Part shown: positions 1 to 8,318 of the stretch, in pieces
Numbering within the stretch: position 1 is the first letter of the stretch
How the letters are laid out: each line of letters begins with the position of its first letter
NCBI GenBank assembly: GCA_003023745.1
Contig: PXYV01000003.1
Span: 1-64,000, forward strand
Length of the DNA: 64,000 bases
From: Sulfobacillus acidophilus
GTDB lineage: Bacteria; Bacillota; Sulfobacillia; Sulfobacillales; Sulfobacillaceae
Direction: 5' to 3'
Notes under the pieces: model-generated
The model's input: the letters and a program-made list of their open reading frames with translations, nothing else
Database searches by the model: none
Told to the model about the DNA's origin: nothing
Program-made: the position numbers and the translations under genes

Positions 1-188
1 TGGGAGTGGGAAAGTTGCGTCGGTACAGCTTATCGCCGACGCCAAGCTACTGCTATGACACTCAGTGTCATATTACCAGGAAAATCCCCGCAGAATTTCG
101 ATCGATTGTCTATCTAATCTATAGGCCTATAATCGTACCTAAACTTATGTTTAGTAAGTTTCGTGGAGGCCGCGCCCTGCAACCTGAC

Positions 189-660
189 TTATCTAGGGAT
201 GTATGTTGTCCTAACCAGAGGGAAGGCTCGTTGAGCCGCCATCCAAATCCGATCGAGCGTCTCCTCGGAGAAGCCCAGTGCTCGGCCCTGATTGAAGATC
301 GTAAGGTCCGTGCGCGTTTTGTCAGAAAGGTCTTCAAGGCACGGGAAGGTCTCCAGCCATTCACGTCCGGCTTGGGTCCACGGATTGAGAAGCGGGAGCG
401 GTTTTTGCGTCAGATCTGCGGCAAATCCTTGATATTTCGGCAACGTTTGATCGAGGATGCTCCGGATGATGTTCTTGCACTGAGTGGCTTCGCGGATGAC
501 TGATCGCGCGAATCCCCGCAGGAATCCCCTCGACGTGCGCCCATTTCGATCCGCGTTGATGCAAAACACAACAGGTGATCGACATGACACGAATTCGCAC
601 CCAAAAACTGGTAAACGTAGCTTTTAAATCGTCCCAATGATCTTGCAATTCGGGCCGTCA
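189..660 (-). pseudogene. IS110-like transposase remnant
   Basis: On the minus strand a 133-residue open stretch reads like the middle of an IS110-family transposase. It has a segment of the type KNIIRSILDQTLPKYQGF, followed by a fragment resembling the Gly/Arg-rich helix-hairpin region (WLETFPCLEDLS... GRALGFSEETLDRIW). IS110 enzymes are DEDD-fold transposases, usually about 330-450 residues. Here the upstream part continues only in other frames (for example MLVSIPRDSPLTARIARSLGRFK up to about position 691), and neither the DEDD N-terminus nor the C-terminal Ser motif is seen. It is therefore a frameshifted, truncated remnant. Family assignment is by eye and moderate. Confidence 0.5.
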
Positions 661-699
661 ATGGCGAATCCCTCGGTATGCTGACCAACAATCAAGAAC

Positions 700-1730
700 C
701 CATGACCCGCCCCGTCGGGGCGGCGCCGCTGTTCCGACAACCGGCGGATGACGTTCACTTGGTTGCGCTCAATCAGATGGTGCGCTGGGACGACCGACAA
801 ACTCGTCGATCGCCGGGGGAACGCGTCCTCGTGCTGGTGTTGGACGTGTTGTCCGGGAAAACGCCGTGGTATCGCGTAGGGAGCGATTTGCTGCCACGGA
901 CTTGGAAATCCTCGTGGGCGCCGGACGGCGTCCCGAAGACTTCACCGATGATAGCCTGGGGCGCGCGCTCGACAAACTGGCGCGGGCACAGCCCGCGAAG
1001 GTATTCAGTTCCATCGCGTTGGCCGCCTATACGCACGACGGGATTCTGCTCGACACGGGCCATTGGGCCAGTACCTCCCAATCGTTGTGGGGAGATGACC
1101 CCCTGACGGAGGCGGCCGATCCCCGACCGGCCTACGGCCACTCGAAAGACCGGCGGCCCGATCGGAAGCAGATTCCCGACTCTCTTCGTCAATCGGGAGG
1201 GCGTGCCGTTGTTTGGTACCGTGGAGTCCGGCCATCCGTCCGATAAAACCCCCAACGGAGCGATGATCGACCGGCTCACGGACGCCCTGGACCCCACGCA
1301 ATTGGCCCACCTCACGTACCTCGCGGATTCTGCGCTCGTGACGGGCCCGAACTTAACACGCTTAGCCGCCCAGGGGATCCGCTTTATTTCCCGGTGTCCG
1401 GAGACATTTGGGGCGGTGGCGGCCGAGCAGGTTGGCCTGTCTCTTATACAGCCTGGCGGAGTGGCGCCTTCGCGCCGCCGCCATCCCCATTCCGTCCCCA
1501 TCCCGCCGGGTGCTCTAAAACCCGACGGGGCACGAAGTGGTCCGTCATTTGGCGAGCCTGCAGGTGACCCGCACCCCGCACGAGCAGCGGATCGTCTCGC
1601 TGCCCGGCATTTTCCATGCCACCTTAGAAGCCATCCTCGACGCCCTCGCCATGCCCATCACCGTCTTTACGGTGCCTCCCTTACGCGACCCGCCTTCTTA
1701 ACAAACCCTCACAGTTACCAATTTTAGGGT
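700..1730 (+). pseudogene. IS1634-family transposase, frameshifted and internally deleted
   Basis: Pieces of one IS1634-type (DUF4277/DDE) transposase are spread over three frames. The first covers VHLVALNQMVRWDDRQTRR through LVLVLDVLSGKTPWYRV. The second runs from LEILVGAGRRPEDFTDDSLG to the YGHSKDRRPDRKQI motif near 1130-1180. The third carries VPLFGTVESGHPSDKTPNGA and LADSALVTGPNL...GIRFISRCPETF (about 1200-1420). After an apparent internal deletion a C-terminal piece (VRHLASLQVTRTPHEQ... ITVFTVPPLRD, about 1535-1690) follows in yet another frame. Such elements normally encode about 500-570 residues. At least three frame changes and the missing middle make it a dead copy. The right end may lie near 1730; I could not find convincing terminal inverted repeats. 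Confidence 0.75.
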
Positions 1731-2078
1731 GCGGAATGGATAACATGAGATCAATCGGATCCGTTTTGGATCGACGAGGGTCAGCCCGACGCTTGAGGGA
1801 GGTGGCTTTCGGCGAAATGATCCGAGCCGTCCGACCCCAATCCCGGAGATCCTGCACGAGCAAGACCAGCAAATCCCGGGCACTAGCCCTCGTCAACTTT
1901 CGGTCAAGCCAAAACGTCAACTACACAAAGACGTGGAACCTAACAACAGGCTTCCCCCGAACAGCGTTTCCCGGCGTCTTCGGTGCTACCCTGTCATCCG
2001 CGATAGTCGCTTCGCCGTTCCCCGGTCTTGTGCTTTACACTGAGTTAAATCAGCATGTCTCAGCACGGTCCCCCTCCA
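1731..2078. other. Stretch without a supported gene
   Basis: This piece between the transposase remnant and a small minus-strand ORF holds no recognisable gene. A minus-strand open frame (about 1681-1920) contains LTRASARDLLVLLVQDLRDWG, which could be a further scrap of a transposase, but no family could be named. Confidence 0.4.
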
Positions 2079-2285
2079 CTAAAGAAAAAACTTTGGAGGA
2101 AACCAGAACAACCGTGTACGTATTTTCTTTTTACTCTGGATAGAATTAGTCATTGCTACACAGCGGTGACAGATCTCGGCTGAAGCGGTTCTAATAATAA
2201 AGGCCGTAGGCATATCGATGTGTAATACTTCTTGATGACCGCACGCTCGGGTCACCAAAACTCCTTGGTCACCAGTAATTCGCAC
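2079..2285 (-). CDS. Possible small Cys-rich (zinc-binding?) protein
   Basis: A 68-residue frame begins at GTG 2285, ten bases after a GGAGGGG sequence, which decides this start over the GTG three codons upstream that sits on the ribosome-binding site. The protein starts VRITGDQGVLVTRACGHQEV and later has ICHRC. One Cys-Gly-His followed by CxxC about 30 residues on is the spacing of a small treble-clef or zinc-ribbon knuckle, so metal binding is a fair guess. The C-terminus is basic and aromatic (KKKIRTRLFWFPPKFFL). It stands alone between IS debris and the catabolic cluster. No homologue is recognised, and it could be a chance ORF. Confidence 0.35.
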   Translation of the reverse strand: MRITGDQGVLVTRACGHQEVLHIDMPTAFIIRTASAEICHRCVAMTNSIQSKKKIRTRLFWFPPKFFL

Positions 2286-2508
2286 TATGCTCACCCCCCT
2301 CCATTGTATTGAATAACTTGATGGTTGCTTACATCGTGTTAGCCTCTACGCACGAACATTGCTATCTCCCCACACCCGAAAGAACGGCTGGAGCCTTTTG
2401 GGGTATTTGGTTCCGTAATTCTAGTATCCTGGTCTACTTTTCTCATAGGGAGCGCAAACTCCCTTTGACCTAGGCGGCAGTCGGGATCTGCACACACCAT
2501 CTCACCCC
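2286..2508. other. Intergenic, nothing recognised
   Basis: No gene, tRNA or convincing terminator was seen between the small Cys-rich ORF and the distal end of the catabolic cluster. Confidence 0.4.
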
Positions 2509-3451
2509 TTAACTAAGACATAACGCATCCAATGCGCTAGCTCGGGCTTCCTGCATTATCCGGGCAATCAGTTCCCTAACGGGTGGACTGTCGAAAATGA
2601 AGCCGACCCCTTGAACGAACCAGACATAGTCCTCGCCGAGCTTTCCATCAAGTGCCCAGAGGCGATTTCTCTGCCCTGCCAAAAGCGACAGCAATCGCTC
2701 CGGCGCACCGCCTTTTTGTTCACGGCCAAAATCACCGTGGAAAATCCGGTGGCAAGCACACGCCCAGAAACCCCTAATGACCACCCCATGATGGTGGTGT
2801 CCGTTTCTCGAAAATCCAGCAACGCTTGCTTGTAGCGCGCATGGATGGGACACTCCTCCGTCGCAAGAAAACGGGTCCCCATTTCAATGCCCTCCGCTCC
2901 CAGAGCCAAGGCAGCGATGAGTCCGTACCCATCCCCGAAGCCGCCGGAGGCGACGACCGGCACGGAAACCGACTGGGCTACCTTTCGCACGAGGACAAGG
3001 CTGCCTATGTCATCGCGACCCAAATGTCCGCCGCCCTCATATCCCACGGCAATCACGATATCGGCACCTAGTGGCTCGGCCTTTTGCGCCTGGCGCACCC
3101 CGGCCACCAACACCATGGCCAAAATGTCGGCCTCTTTGATTCGCGGAAGATACGGTGCCGGATTTCTCCCGGTCAACGAGATTGCACGCAGCTTCATTCG
3201 AAGAGCAACCTTGAGAAACGGGTCCAGCGGACAATGGCCACATTCACTCCAAAAGGCCGCGATGTCCGTTGGCGTACTGCATCCACCTCTGCCACAACGT
3301 CTTCGGGCTCAGGGACGCCGGTGGCGGTTATTTGCCCGAACGCTCCCACATTCGACACCGCGGGTGCAAATTCGCCGATGGCAATATGGGCAAGACAGCC
3401 TCGGATAATGGGATACTGGGACCCTAAAAGTTCCGTCATACGCGTCTTCAT
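2509..3451 (-). pseudogene. Nitronate monooxygenase / IpdC-like flavoprotein, frameshifted
   Basis: Three consecutive minus-strand pieces make up one TIM-barrel FMN enzyme of the nitronate monooxygenase (2-nitropropane dioxygenase) family. The N-terminal piece (3451 to about 3205) ends in PFGVNVAIV. The middle, in another frame, has NPAPYLPRIKEADI, the YEGGGHLGR phosphate/FMN motif, PVVASGGFGDG and GTRFLATEE (to about 2730). The C-terminal piece, in a third frame, has GGAPERLLSLLAGQRNRLW and WFVQGVGFIFDS. Joined, they give roughly the family length of about 320 residues. Frames change near 3220 and near 2725. The start overlaps the acyl-CoA dehydrogenase stop by 4 nt, so it was the last gene of the operon. 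In steroid degraders a member of this family (IpdC) works beside IpdAB. Either the gene is dead or the sequence has two indel errors. Confidence 0.75.
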
Positions 3452-4629
3452 TGTGCTCCTCTCCTTCCCTGAACCACGTCCAATACCCGACGCGCGATGA
3501 CCAACTTCTGAATATCGCTCGTTCCGTCATAGATCTGGGTGATTTTGGCGTCCCGCATCATCCGCTCGACACCAAACTCCCGCATGTAGCCGTATCCGCC
3601 CAATGCCTGCACCGCCTGATTGGTCACACGCCCGGCCATTTCGGAACACCACAGTTTCGCCATCGCTGCTTCCATGGTGAAGGGCTTACCAGTATCCACC
3701 AGGCGAGCAGTCTGATACAGTAGAGCCCGTCCGGCCGTAATGTCGGCCAACATTTCCGACAGTCGAAACTGCATACCTTGAAAATCGAAAATCCGCCGGC
3801 CGAATTGTTGGCGCACCAGCGTATACTCTAACGCAATGTCATACGCCCCCTGAGCAATCCCCACCGCTTGAGCCGCTGTACTGAGCCGAGTGGTGTCAAA
3901 TGTCCGCATCAGAGTGCTAAACCCCTGATGCTCTTCCCCCAACCGTTGCACCGTCGGCACAAAGACATCTTCAAAACGGAGGGCCGCTGTGCTTGAACCC
4001 CGTACCCCCATCTTACGTTCGACACGACTTGTAACGACGCCGTTCTTCCGTTCGACAATAAACGCCGAGATGCCCCGCGCTCCCGGTTCCCCGGTGCGGG
4101 CAAACACTACCATCACATCTGCCTTGTCCCCGTTGGTAATGAAAATCTTTTCTCCGTTCAACACGTACCCATCCGACACGCGTGTAGCCCGACACTGCAT
4201 GTGCGCAGCATCGGATCCATTCTGCGGCTCTGTTACGGCCAAGGCGCCCAACCACTCGCCGTTGGCCATTGGTGGCAGATAGTGCACTTTTTGTGTATCA
4301 GTGCCAGCCAGCAAGATTGGCAGTTGACCATGGGTGTTCGTGAAGTACACCAATGCGGTGGCTGCACAAGCTCTGGCAATCTCTTCGACTACCATCGCGT
4401 AAAGCAAATGGCTACCTTGTTGCCCCCCATATTTTTGGGGAACGAGAATACCCATCAGACCATTGTCGGCTAACACTTTGATCTGTGGCCACGGGAACGA
4501 TTCTTCTTCATCCAACTCCACCGCCCGCGGACGAATGTGTGTCTCCACAATCCTCTGAACCACATCGCGGACCATGCATTCTTCCTCGGAGAAGTCGAGC
4601 GTCATTAACGCACTCAAATCAATCGACAC
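3448..4629 (-). CDS. Acyl-CoA dehydrogenase with Asp at the catalytic-base position
   Basis: This 393-residue FAD-dependent dehydrogenase introduces an alpha,beta double bond into an acyl-CoA and passes electrons to ETF. The fold is complete: an N-terminal helical domain, the FAD/substrate strand motif LAVTEPQNGSDA (about 150-160), FITNGDKADV, and C-terminal helices with RQQFGRRIFDFQGMQF, ALGGYGYMREF and the end IYDGTSDIQKLVIAR. In short/medium-chain members the base is the Glu of Y-E-G-T; here it is Asp368. The alternative base position used by isovaleryl-CoA dehydrogenase is Thr (FDTTRLST). GTG start 4629 follows GAGGGGG by 8 nt. The gene lies 3 nt after a crotonase. As I recall, an Asp base is known in alicyclic acyl-CoA dehydrogenases, which fits a cyclic substrate but does not prove it. 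Confidence 0.9.
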   Translation of the reverse strand: MSIDLSALMTLDFSEEECMVRDVVQRIVETHIRPRAVELDEEESFPWPQIKVLADNGLMGILVPQKYGGQQGSHLLYAMVVEEIARACAATALVYFTNTHGQLPILLAGTDTQKVHYLPPMANGEWLGALAVTEPQNGSDAAHMQCRATRVSDGYVLNGEKIFITNGDKADVMVVFARTGEPGARGISAFIVERKNGVVTSRVERKMGVRGSSTAALRFEDVFVPTVQRLGEEHQGFSTLMRTFDTTRLSTAAQAVGIAQGAYDIALEYTLVRQQFGRRIFDFQGMQFRLSEMLADITAGRALLYQTARLVDTGKPFTMEAAMAKLWCSEMAGRVTNQAVQALGGYGYMREFGVERMMRDAKITQIYDGTSDIQKLVIARRVLDVVQGRRGAQ

Positions 4630-4632
4630 CGG

Positions 4633-5436
4633 TTATTCCCCCTCATCCTGTGTTCGCCATCCCTGGAACAGCGGCTTGCGCTTTTTCTGAAATGCCTCGA
4701 CACCCTCGCGCTGGTCATGGCTAGAGGCGGCTGCCGCACCAGCAAGGCGCTCTAGCAACAGTCCTTGAGACACATCAGCGTCGGCCCCACCTCGGAGCGC
4801 GGTGAGAATCATCTCCATGGAGATCGGACTCTTGTCCTCCAGTTGGCGCGCCAATTGGTCGGTCGCCCGCCATAGTTCCGCCTGCGGGTGTACGGCTGTT
4901 GCTAATCCGATAGCCTGAGCTTCAGTCGCCCCGACGAAACGCCCCGTTAAAAGAATTTCGGTCGCTCGCGCAAGACCGATAAGACGCGGAAGCCTTTGCG
5001 TCCCGCCGAATGCAGGAATCATACCTAGACGTCCTTCCGGAAAACCCAAGTTGGCGTTGTCAGAAACCAGCCGAATCGAACAAGCCAATGCTAGTTCCAA
5101 ACCGCCCCCCAGCGCTACGCCGTTTATCGCCGCAATCGTGGGAATGGGGAGCTCGGCGAGGCGCTGAAATACCATCTGACCGCGTTGCAGAAACTTCAAC
5201 GCCTGCCCAAGATCGATATCGTGCAACTCGTCCAGATCCGCCCCGGCGCAAAAGGCTCGCTCGCCTTGACCCGTGATCACTAGAACCCGCATGTCCGGTC
5301 GCGATGTCACCTCGTCAATGACCGTGCCAAGGCTTGCGATGACTGCAGCGTTTAAAGCGTTCAATTTTTCAGGACGATTAAGCGTGACCCAACATACCCG
5401 GCCCCGGATCTCCACAACCAGGTGAGTTTCTGCCAT
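4633..5436 (-). CDS. Enoyl-CoA hydratase (crotonase), both catalytic Glu present
   Basis: This 267-residue crotonase would add water across an enoyl-CoA double bond in the cytoplasm. The oxyanion-hole segment is AFCAGADLDEL (about 61-71). Both hydratase glutamates are present: Glu114 in ALGGGLELAL and Glu134 in FPEGRLGMIPAFGGTQRL. The C-terminal trimerisation helix ends in EGVEAFQKKRKPLF. This is a bona fide hydratase signature, in contrast to the MenB/BadI-like relative two genes upstream. A BadK-like role (hydration of a cyclic 1-ene-carboxyl-CoA) or ordinary beta-oxidation are both possible. ATG 5436 has AAAGGAGATAGGAT before it; the gene sits 3 nt from the CoA transferase and 3 nt from the dehydrogenase, so it is operonic. 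Confidence 0.92.
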   Translation of the reverse strand: MAETHLVVEIRGRVCWVTLNRPEKLNALNAAVIASLGTVIDEVTSRPDMRVLVITGQGERAFCAGADLDELHDIDLGQALKFLQRGQMVFQRLAELPIPTIAAINGVALGGGLELALACSIRLVSDNANLGFPEGRLGMIPAFGGTQRLPRLIGLARATEILLTGRFVGATEAQAIGLATAVHPQAELWRATDQLARQLEDKSPISMEMILTALRGGADADVSQGLLLERLAGAAAASSHDQREGVEAFQKKRKPLFQGWRTQDEGE

Positions 5437-5439
5437 ATC

Positions 5440-6651
5440 CTATCTCCTTTCGGTCTCCCCGGATACTATGCCGCGGTGCTGCAAGCGTTCGATCTCTTCT
5501 GTCTCGTAACCCATCTCTCGCAAAATTTCGACTGTGTGTTGTCCCACCAGTGGTGGTGGGGTCCGAACAGCGAATCCACCACCATTGACATGTACCGGTG
5601 TCCCAACGAGAGCGATCGGTCCCGCCCGCGGATGCTCGACAATTTGAATCATGCCTCGCGCTAGGACTTGGGGTTCTACAACCACTGCATCAAGGGTATT
5701 GATCAGGGCTGCCGGGACCCCGTATTGGCGAAACGTCTCCACCCATTGCTCAGCCGGATAATGCGACAGCACGTCCTCAATGATGGACACGATTTTCGCT
5801 CGGTGAACCTGCCGTCCCGCATTGGTGTCATATTCCGGGGATTCCAGCAACGACGGTCGGCCGAGGGCGTCTTTGAGGCGTTCCCAAAGTACGGTGGTTC
5901 CCGTGGCCAGCACAATCGGTTGCGTGGCTGTCGAGACCTTTTGGTAGACGGCCAGAACGGAATCAGTTCCGCCGTTGGCCACGGGGACTTCCCCCGAGGC
6001 CAAATAGCTGACAATTCGCGGCGTCATGAGGGCCACATCAACGTCTAACAACCCGATGTCGATTAAACACCCCATCCCCGTGGACGCTTTAGCCACGAGT
6101 GCAGCATTTACCGACAAGGCTGCCATCATGCCGGTCACAATGTCTGACAGCGCGGTGCCCACACGCTGCGGTTCGCCATCGGTTCCCCCGGTGACACTCA
6201 TAATACCGGACATCGCTTGGGCAATGAGATCATATCCCGTGCGAGACGATTCCGGCCCGATTAAACCAAATCCCGAAATGGCCACATAGACAACCCCTGG
6301 AAAACGTCGATGAACTTGCGGATACGCCAGACCAAACTTCTCTAAAGACGACGGCTTAAGATTCTCAATGAAGACGTCCGCCCGAGACAACAGTCTTTCA
6401 AGCACGTGTTGCCCTTCGGAGGTCGTAAGATCTACGCACACACTGCGTTTGTTGCGGTTGACGCTTAAAAACCACGTCGATTCACCGTTCACAAATGGTG
6501 GGCCCCATGCGCGCGCATCGTCGCCGCCCGGTTTTTCCACTTTGATGACATCGGCCCCCATGTCACCCAATAGCATGGAACAAAAGGGGCCTGCGTAGGA
6601 TGTCGATATGTCTACGACGGTAATGCCCATCAGAGGCAACATCTGTTCCAT
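5440..6651 (-). CDS. CaiB/BaiF family (class III) CoA transferase
   Basis: This 403-residue member of the class III CoA-transferase family moves CoA between carboxylates through an aspartyl-CoA thioester on interlocked dimers. The N-terminus MGITVVDISTSYAGPFCSM, LLGDMGADVIKVEKPGGDD, VNRNKRSVCVDL and YVAISGFG are typical. The catalytic Asp is retained in ALSDIVTGM (around residue 180). The C-terminal domain with WVETFRQYGVPAALIN and LARGMIQIVEHP is complete. ATG 6651 has AGGAGG six bases upstream. It is one of three CaiB-like genes in the cluster, so different intermediates may be activated or de-activated at several points. The acyl specificity cannot be read from the sequence. Confidence 0.92.
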   Translation of the reverse strand: MEQMLPLMGITVVDISTSYAGPFCSMLLGDMGADVIKVEKPGGDDARAWGPPFVNGESTWFLSVNRNKRSVCVDLTTSEGQHVLERLLSRADVFIENLKPSSLEKFGLAYPQVHRRFPGVVYVAISGFGLIGPESSRTGYDLIAQAMSGIMSVTGGTDGEPQRVGTALSDIVTGMMAALSVNAALVAKASTGMGCLIDIGLLDVDVALMTPRIVSYLASGEVPVANGGTDSVLAVYQKVSTATQPIVLATGTTVLWERLKDALGRPSLLESPEYDTNAGRQVHRAKIVSIIEDVLSHYPAEQWVETFRQYGVPAALINTLDAVVVEPQVLARGMIQIVEHPRAGPIALVGTPVHVNGGGFAVRTPPPLVGQHTVEILREMGYETEEIERLQHRGIVSGETERR

Positions 6652-6660
6652 GCCGACCTC

Positions 6661-7443
6661 CTAATGGCGAAATTGATGAAAATTCGGGGGGCGTTTGTCC
6701 TTAAACGCGCTGACGCCTTCATGAAATTGCTCCGAGCCCCACACAAACTCCAGCAAAGCTCCTCCATGCGCGAGGGAGGCGTATAAGGCATCCGACTCAT
6801 AATTAACCGACAACTTGGCGAGTGCTATCGACTGGGGTGCCCGATCAAGGATGATGTGGGCCCATTCGCGAGCAGCCAGCATGAGGTCTTCGTGTGGTAC
6901 GACCCGATTGATCCATCCCATCGCCAGCGCTTCTTGCGCTGAATATTGCAAACATAGCATGATAATTTCCCGGGCCCTTTTATCGCCTACGAGACGCGGC
7001 AGCAGTTGGGTCCCGCCCCAAAGTGGGCATCCTCCAATCTTGGGGCCGGCTTGACCGAACACCGCACGATCCGAGGCGATCGTCAGGTCGCAGAACATGT
7101 TCAGTTCGTTCCCTCCCGCGATGCAAAATCCATTGACCGCAGCAATGAGCGGTTTCGCCGTGCCGCGCATTTTCATAGCCAACTCAATGAGCCGCTGGTT
7201 CCATTGTCGGCCGGTTTCCCGGTTGAGTTGCGACAACTCATCAATGTCGCCGCCGACCGAAAACGCCTTGCCCGTGCCCGTCAAAATAATCACGCCGACG
7301 GTCCGGTCTTGGTCCGCTTCTGTAATAGCGTGGGTCAAGTCGCGCACTGTTTGTGAACGGAAACAGTTCAACTTCTCGGGCCGATTTAAGGTGATTTCCA
7401 CAATTCCGTCCTGAGCGTGATACATGATGTCCTTGTATGTCAT
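6661..7443 (-). CDS. MenB/BadI-like crotonase: possible ring-opening beta-ketoacyl-CoA hydrolase
   Basis: This 260-residue crotonase-fold protein belongs by eye to the branch of naphthoate synthase (MenB) and BadI, 2-oxocyclohexanecarboxyl-CoA hydrolase. The markers are NRPEKLNCFRSQTV, FSVGGDIDEL, GFCIAGGNELNMFCDLTIAS, FGQAGPKIGG, LVGDKRAREIIMLC, YSAQEALAMGWINRVVP and the end FKDKRPPNFHQF. The second hydratase Glu is missing (the GQAGPK segment replaces xPE), so simple hydration is unlikely. BadI opens the alicyclic ring by a retro-Claisen addition of water. The start is taken as ATG 7443, with AGGAGG nine bases upstream, rather than GTG 7449, which is too close. It is followed at 9 nt by the CaiB gene. 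A second paralogue lies at 32.5 kb. Confidence 0.85.
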   Translation of the reverse strand: MTYKDIMYHAQDGIVEITLNRPEKLNCFRSQTVRDLTHAITEADQDRTVGVIILTGTGKAFSVGGDIDELSQLNRETGRQWNQRLIELAMKMRGTAKPLIAAVNGFCIAGGNELNMFCDLTIASDRAVFGQAGPKIGGCPLWGGTQLLPRLVGDKRAREIIMLCLQYSAQEALAMGWINRVVPHEDLMLAAREWAHIILDRAPQSIALAKLSVNYESDALYASLAHGGALLEFVWGSEQFHEGVSAFKDKRPPNFHQFRH

Positions 7444-7475
7444 CCTCACTTACCTCCTAAAAGTATCGGTGTGGG

Positions 7476-8318
7476 TCAGCGGATGCGAGTCGCGGCGGCT
7501 CGCTCCTTTTGAACAATCTGCCGAATCATCCGGGAACGATCTCGTCCTGAAACCATCTCTAAGCAGCGAATGCCCCATGGATCAATTTCCTGGCGAAGCA
7601 ATTCCAAGGCATCGACGCAAGGGTCCTGCATTTCCGCAACCTCGCCAGCGACTGCAAATTCGAAGCCGGTGGTCTCCCGAATGTCCTGAATCGAAATCGA
7701 CGGCGCCACGTGCGTCAACTGCGGGCCATGCGGTGTCAGTCGAAACACCGCCCTGGGTGTTAGCAACTCCCGCGGCCCACGGCGTCTCTTGCCCATGATA
7801 TTCAGTGCTTGACTGCGTTTGCCGACACCCAACCCGCTGCAGAAATCCACCTGGTCCACCAGCGTCCGTCGATCATGGCGGGTAACGTACAGATAGACAT
7901 CGGGATTGAACGACACCACATCGGGAATGCCTACGGCGCCGGGGAGCCGCACGCGAGGGCGATGCCAGGGCCCGATGGAGACATTGTTGGTGTTACCCTC
8001 ACCGTCCACCTGAGCCGGCCGCAGAAATTCTTTAACATGAAGGGCAGGCACGGTGTCGCAATGAATGTCCAGCATCCCCAAACGCATCAAACTCTCGTGC
8101 GTGGTGTACTGTTCCAACGACTCCAAGGATAGGGCCCCACCGGGGCTCTGACAGTACGTATTACCCACGGTAAATAGACATTCGAGGCTGGGAGCATGGA
8201 GCGCCCGTGCCAGCAAAAAGGCGGCAAACACCATAGGGGTCGCGATACCTTGCACCACAATGTCGTCGGGTCTTAACCGCTCCGCCATCAAAAAAACCAA
8301 GCGTTCATCGTCTGTCAT
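7476..8318 (-). CDS. Class I CoA-transferase beta-like subunit (GctB/IpdB-like), no nucleophilic Glu
   Basis: This 280-residue beta subunit of the family I CoA-transferase fold is coupled to the alpha subunit by an ATGA overlap. It shows the PSLECLFTVGNTY segment where CoA transferases such as glutaconate CoA-transferase carry their catalytic Glu before Gly; here the residue is Thr50. Further on are QVDGEGNTNNVSIGPWHRP, LPGAVGIPDVVS, CSGLGVGKRS, FRLTPHGPQLTHVAPSISIQ and TGFEFAVAG. Loss of that Glu is a known feature of IpdB, whose complex with IpdA is a hydrolase that opens a steroid-derived carbocycle rather than a transferase. I therefore favour an IpdAB-like lyase/hydrolase, but a divergent transferase remains possible. 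Confidence 0.82.
   Translation of the reverse strand: MTDDERLVFLMAERLRPDDIVVQGIATPMVFAAFLLARALHAPSLECLFTVGNTYCQSPGGALSLESLEQYTTHESLMRLGMLDIHCDTVPALHVKEFLRPAQVDGEGNTNNVSIGPWHRPRVRLPGAVGIPDVVSFNPDVYLYVTRHDRRTLVDQVDFCSGLGVGKRSQALNIMGKRRRGPRELLTPRAVFRLTPHGPQLTHVAPSISIQDIRETTGFEFAVAGEVAEMQDPCVDALELLRQEIDPWGIRCLEMVSGRDRSRMIRQIVQKERAAATRIR

Noticed and set aside
1681-1920. Minus-strand 79-residue ORF as a gene
   Set aside because: Looks like transposase debris at best; cannot be assigned.
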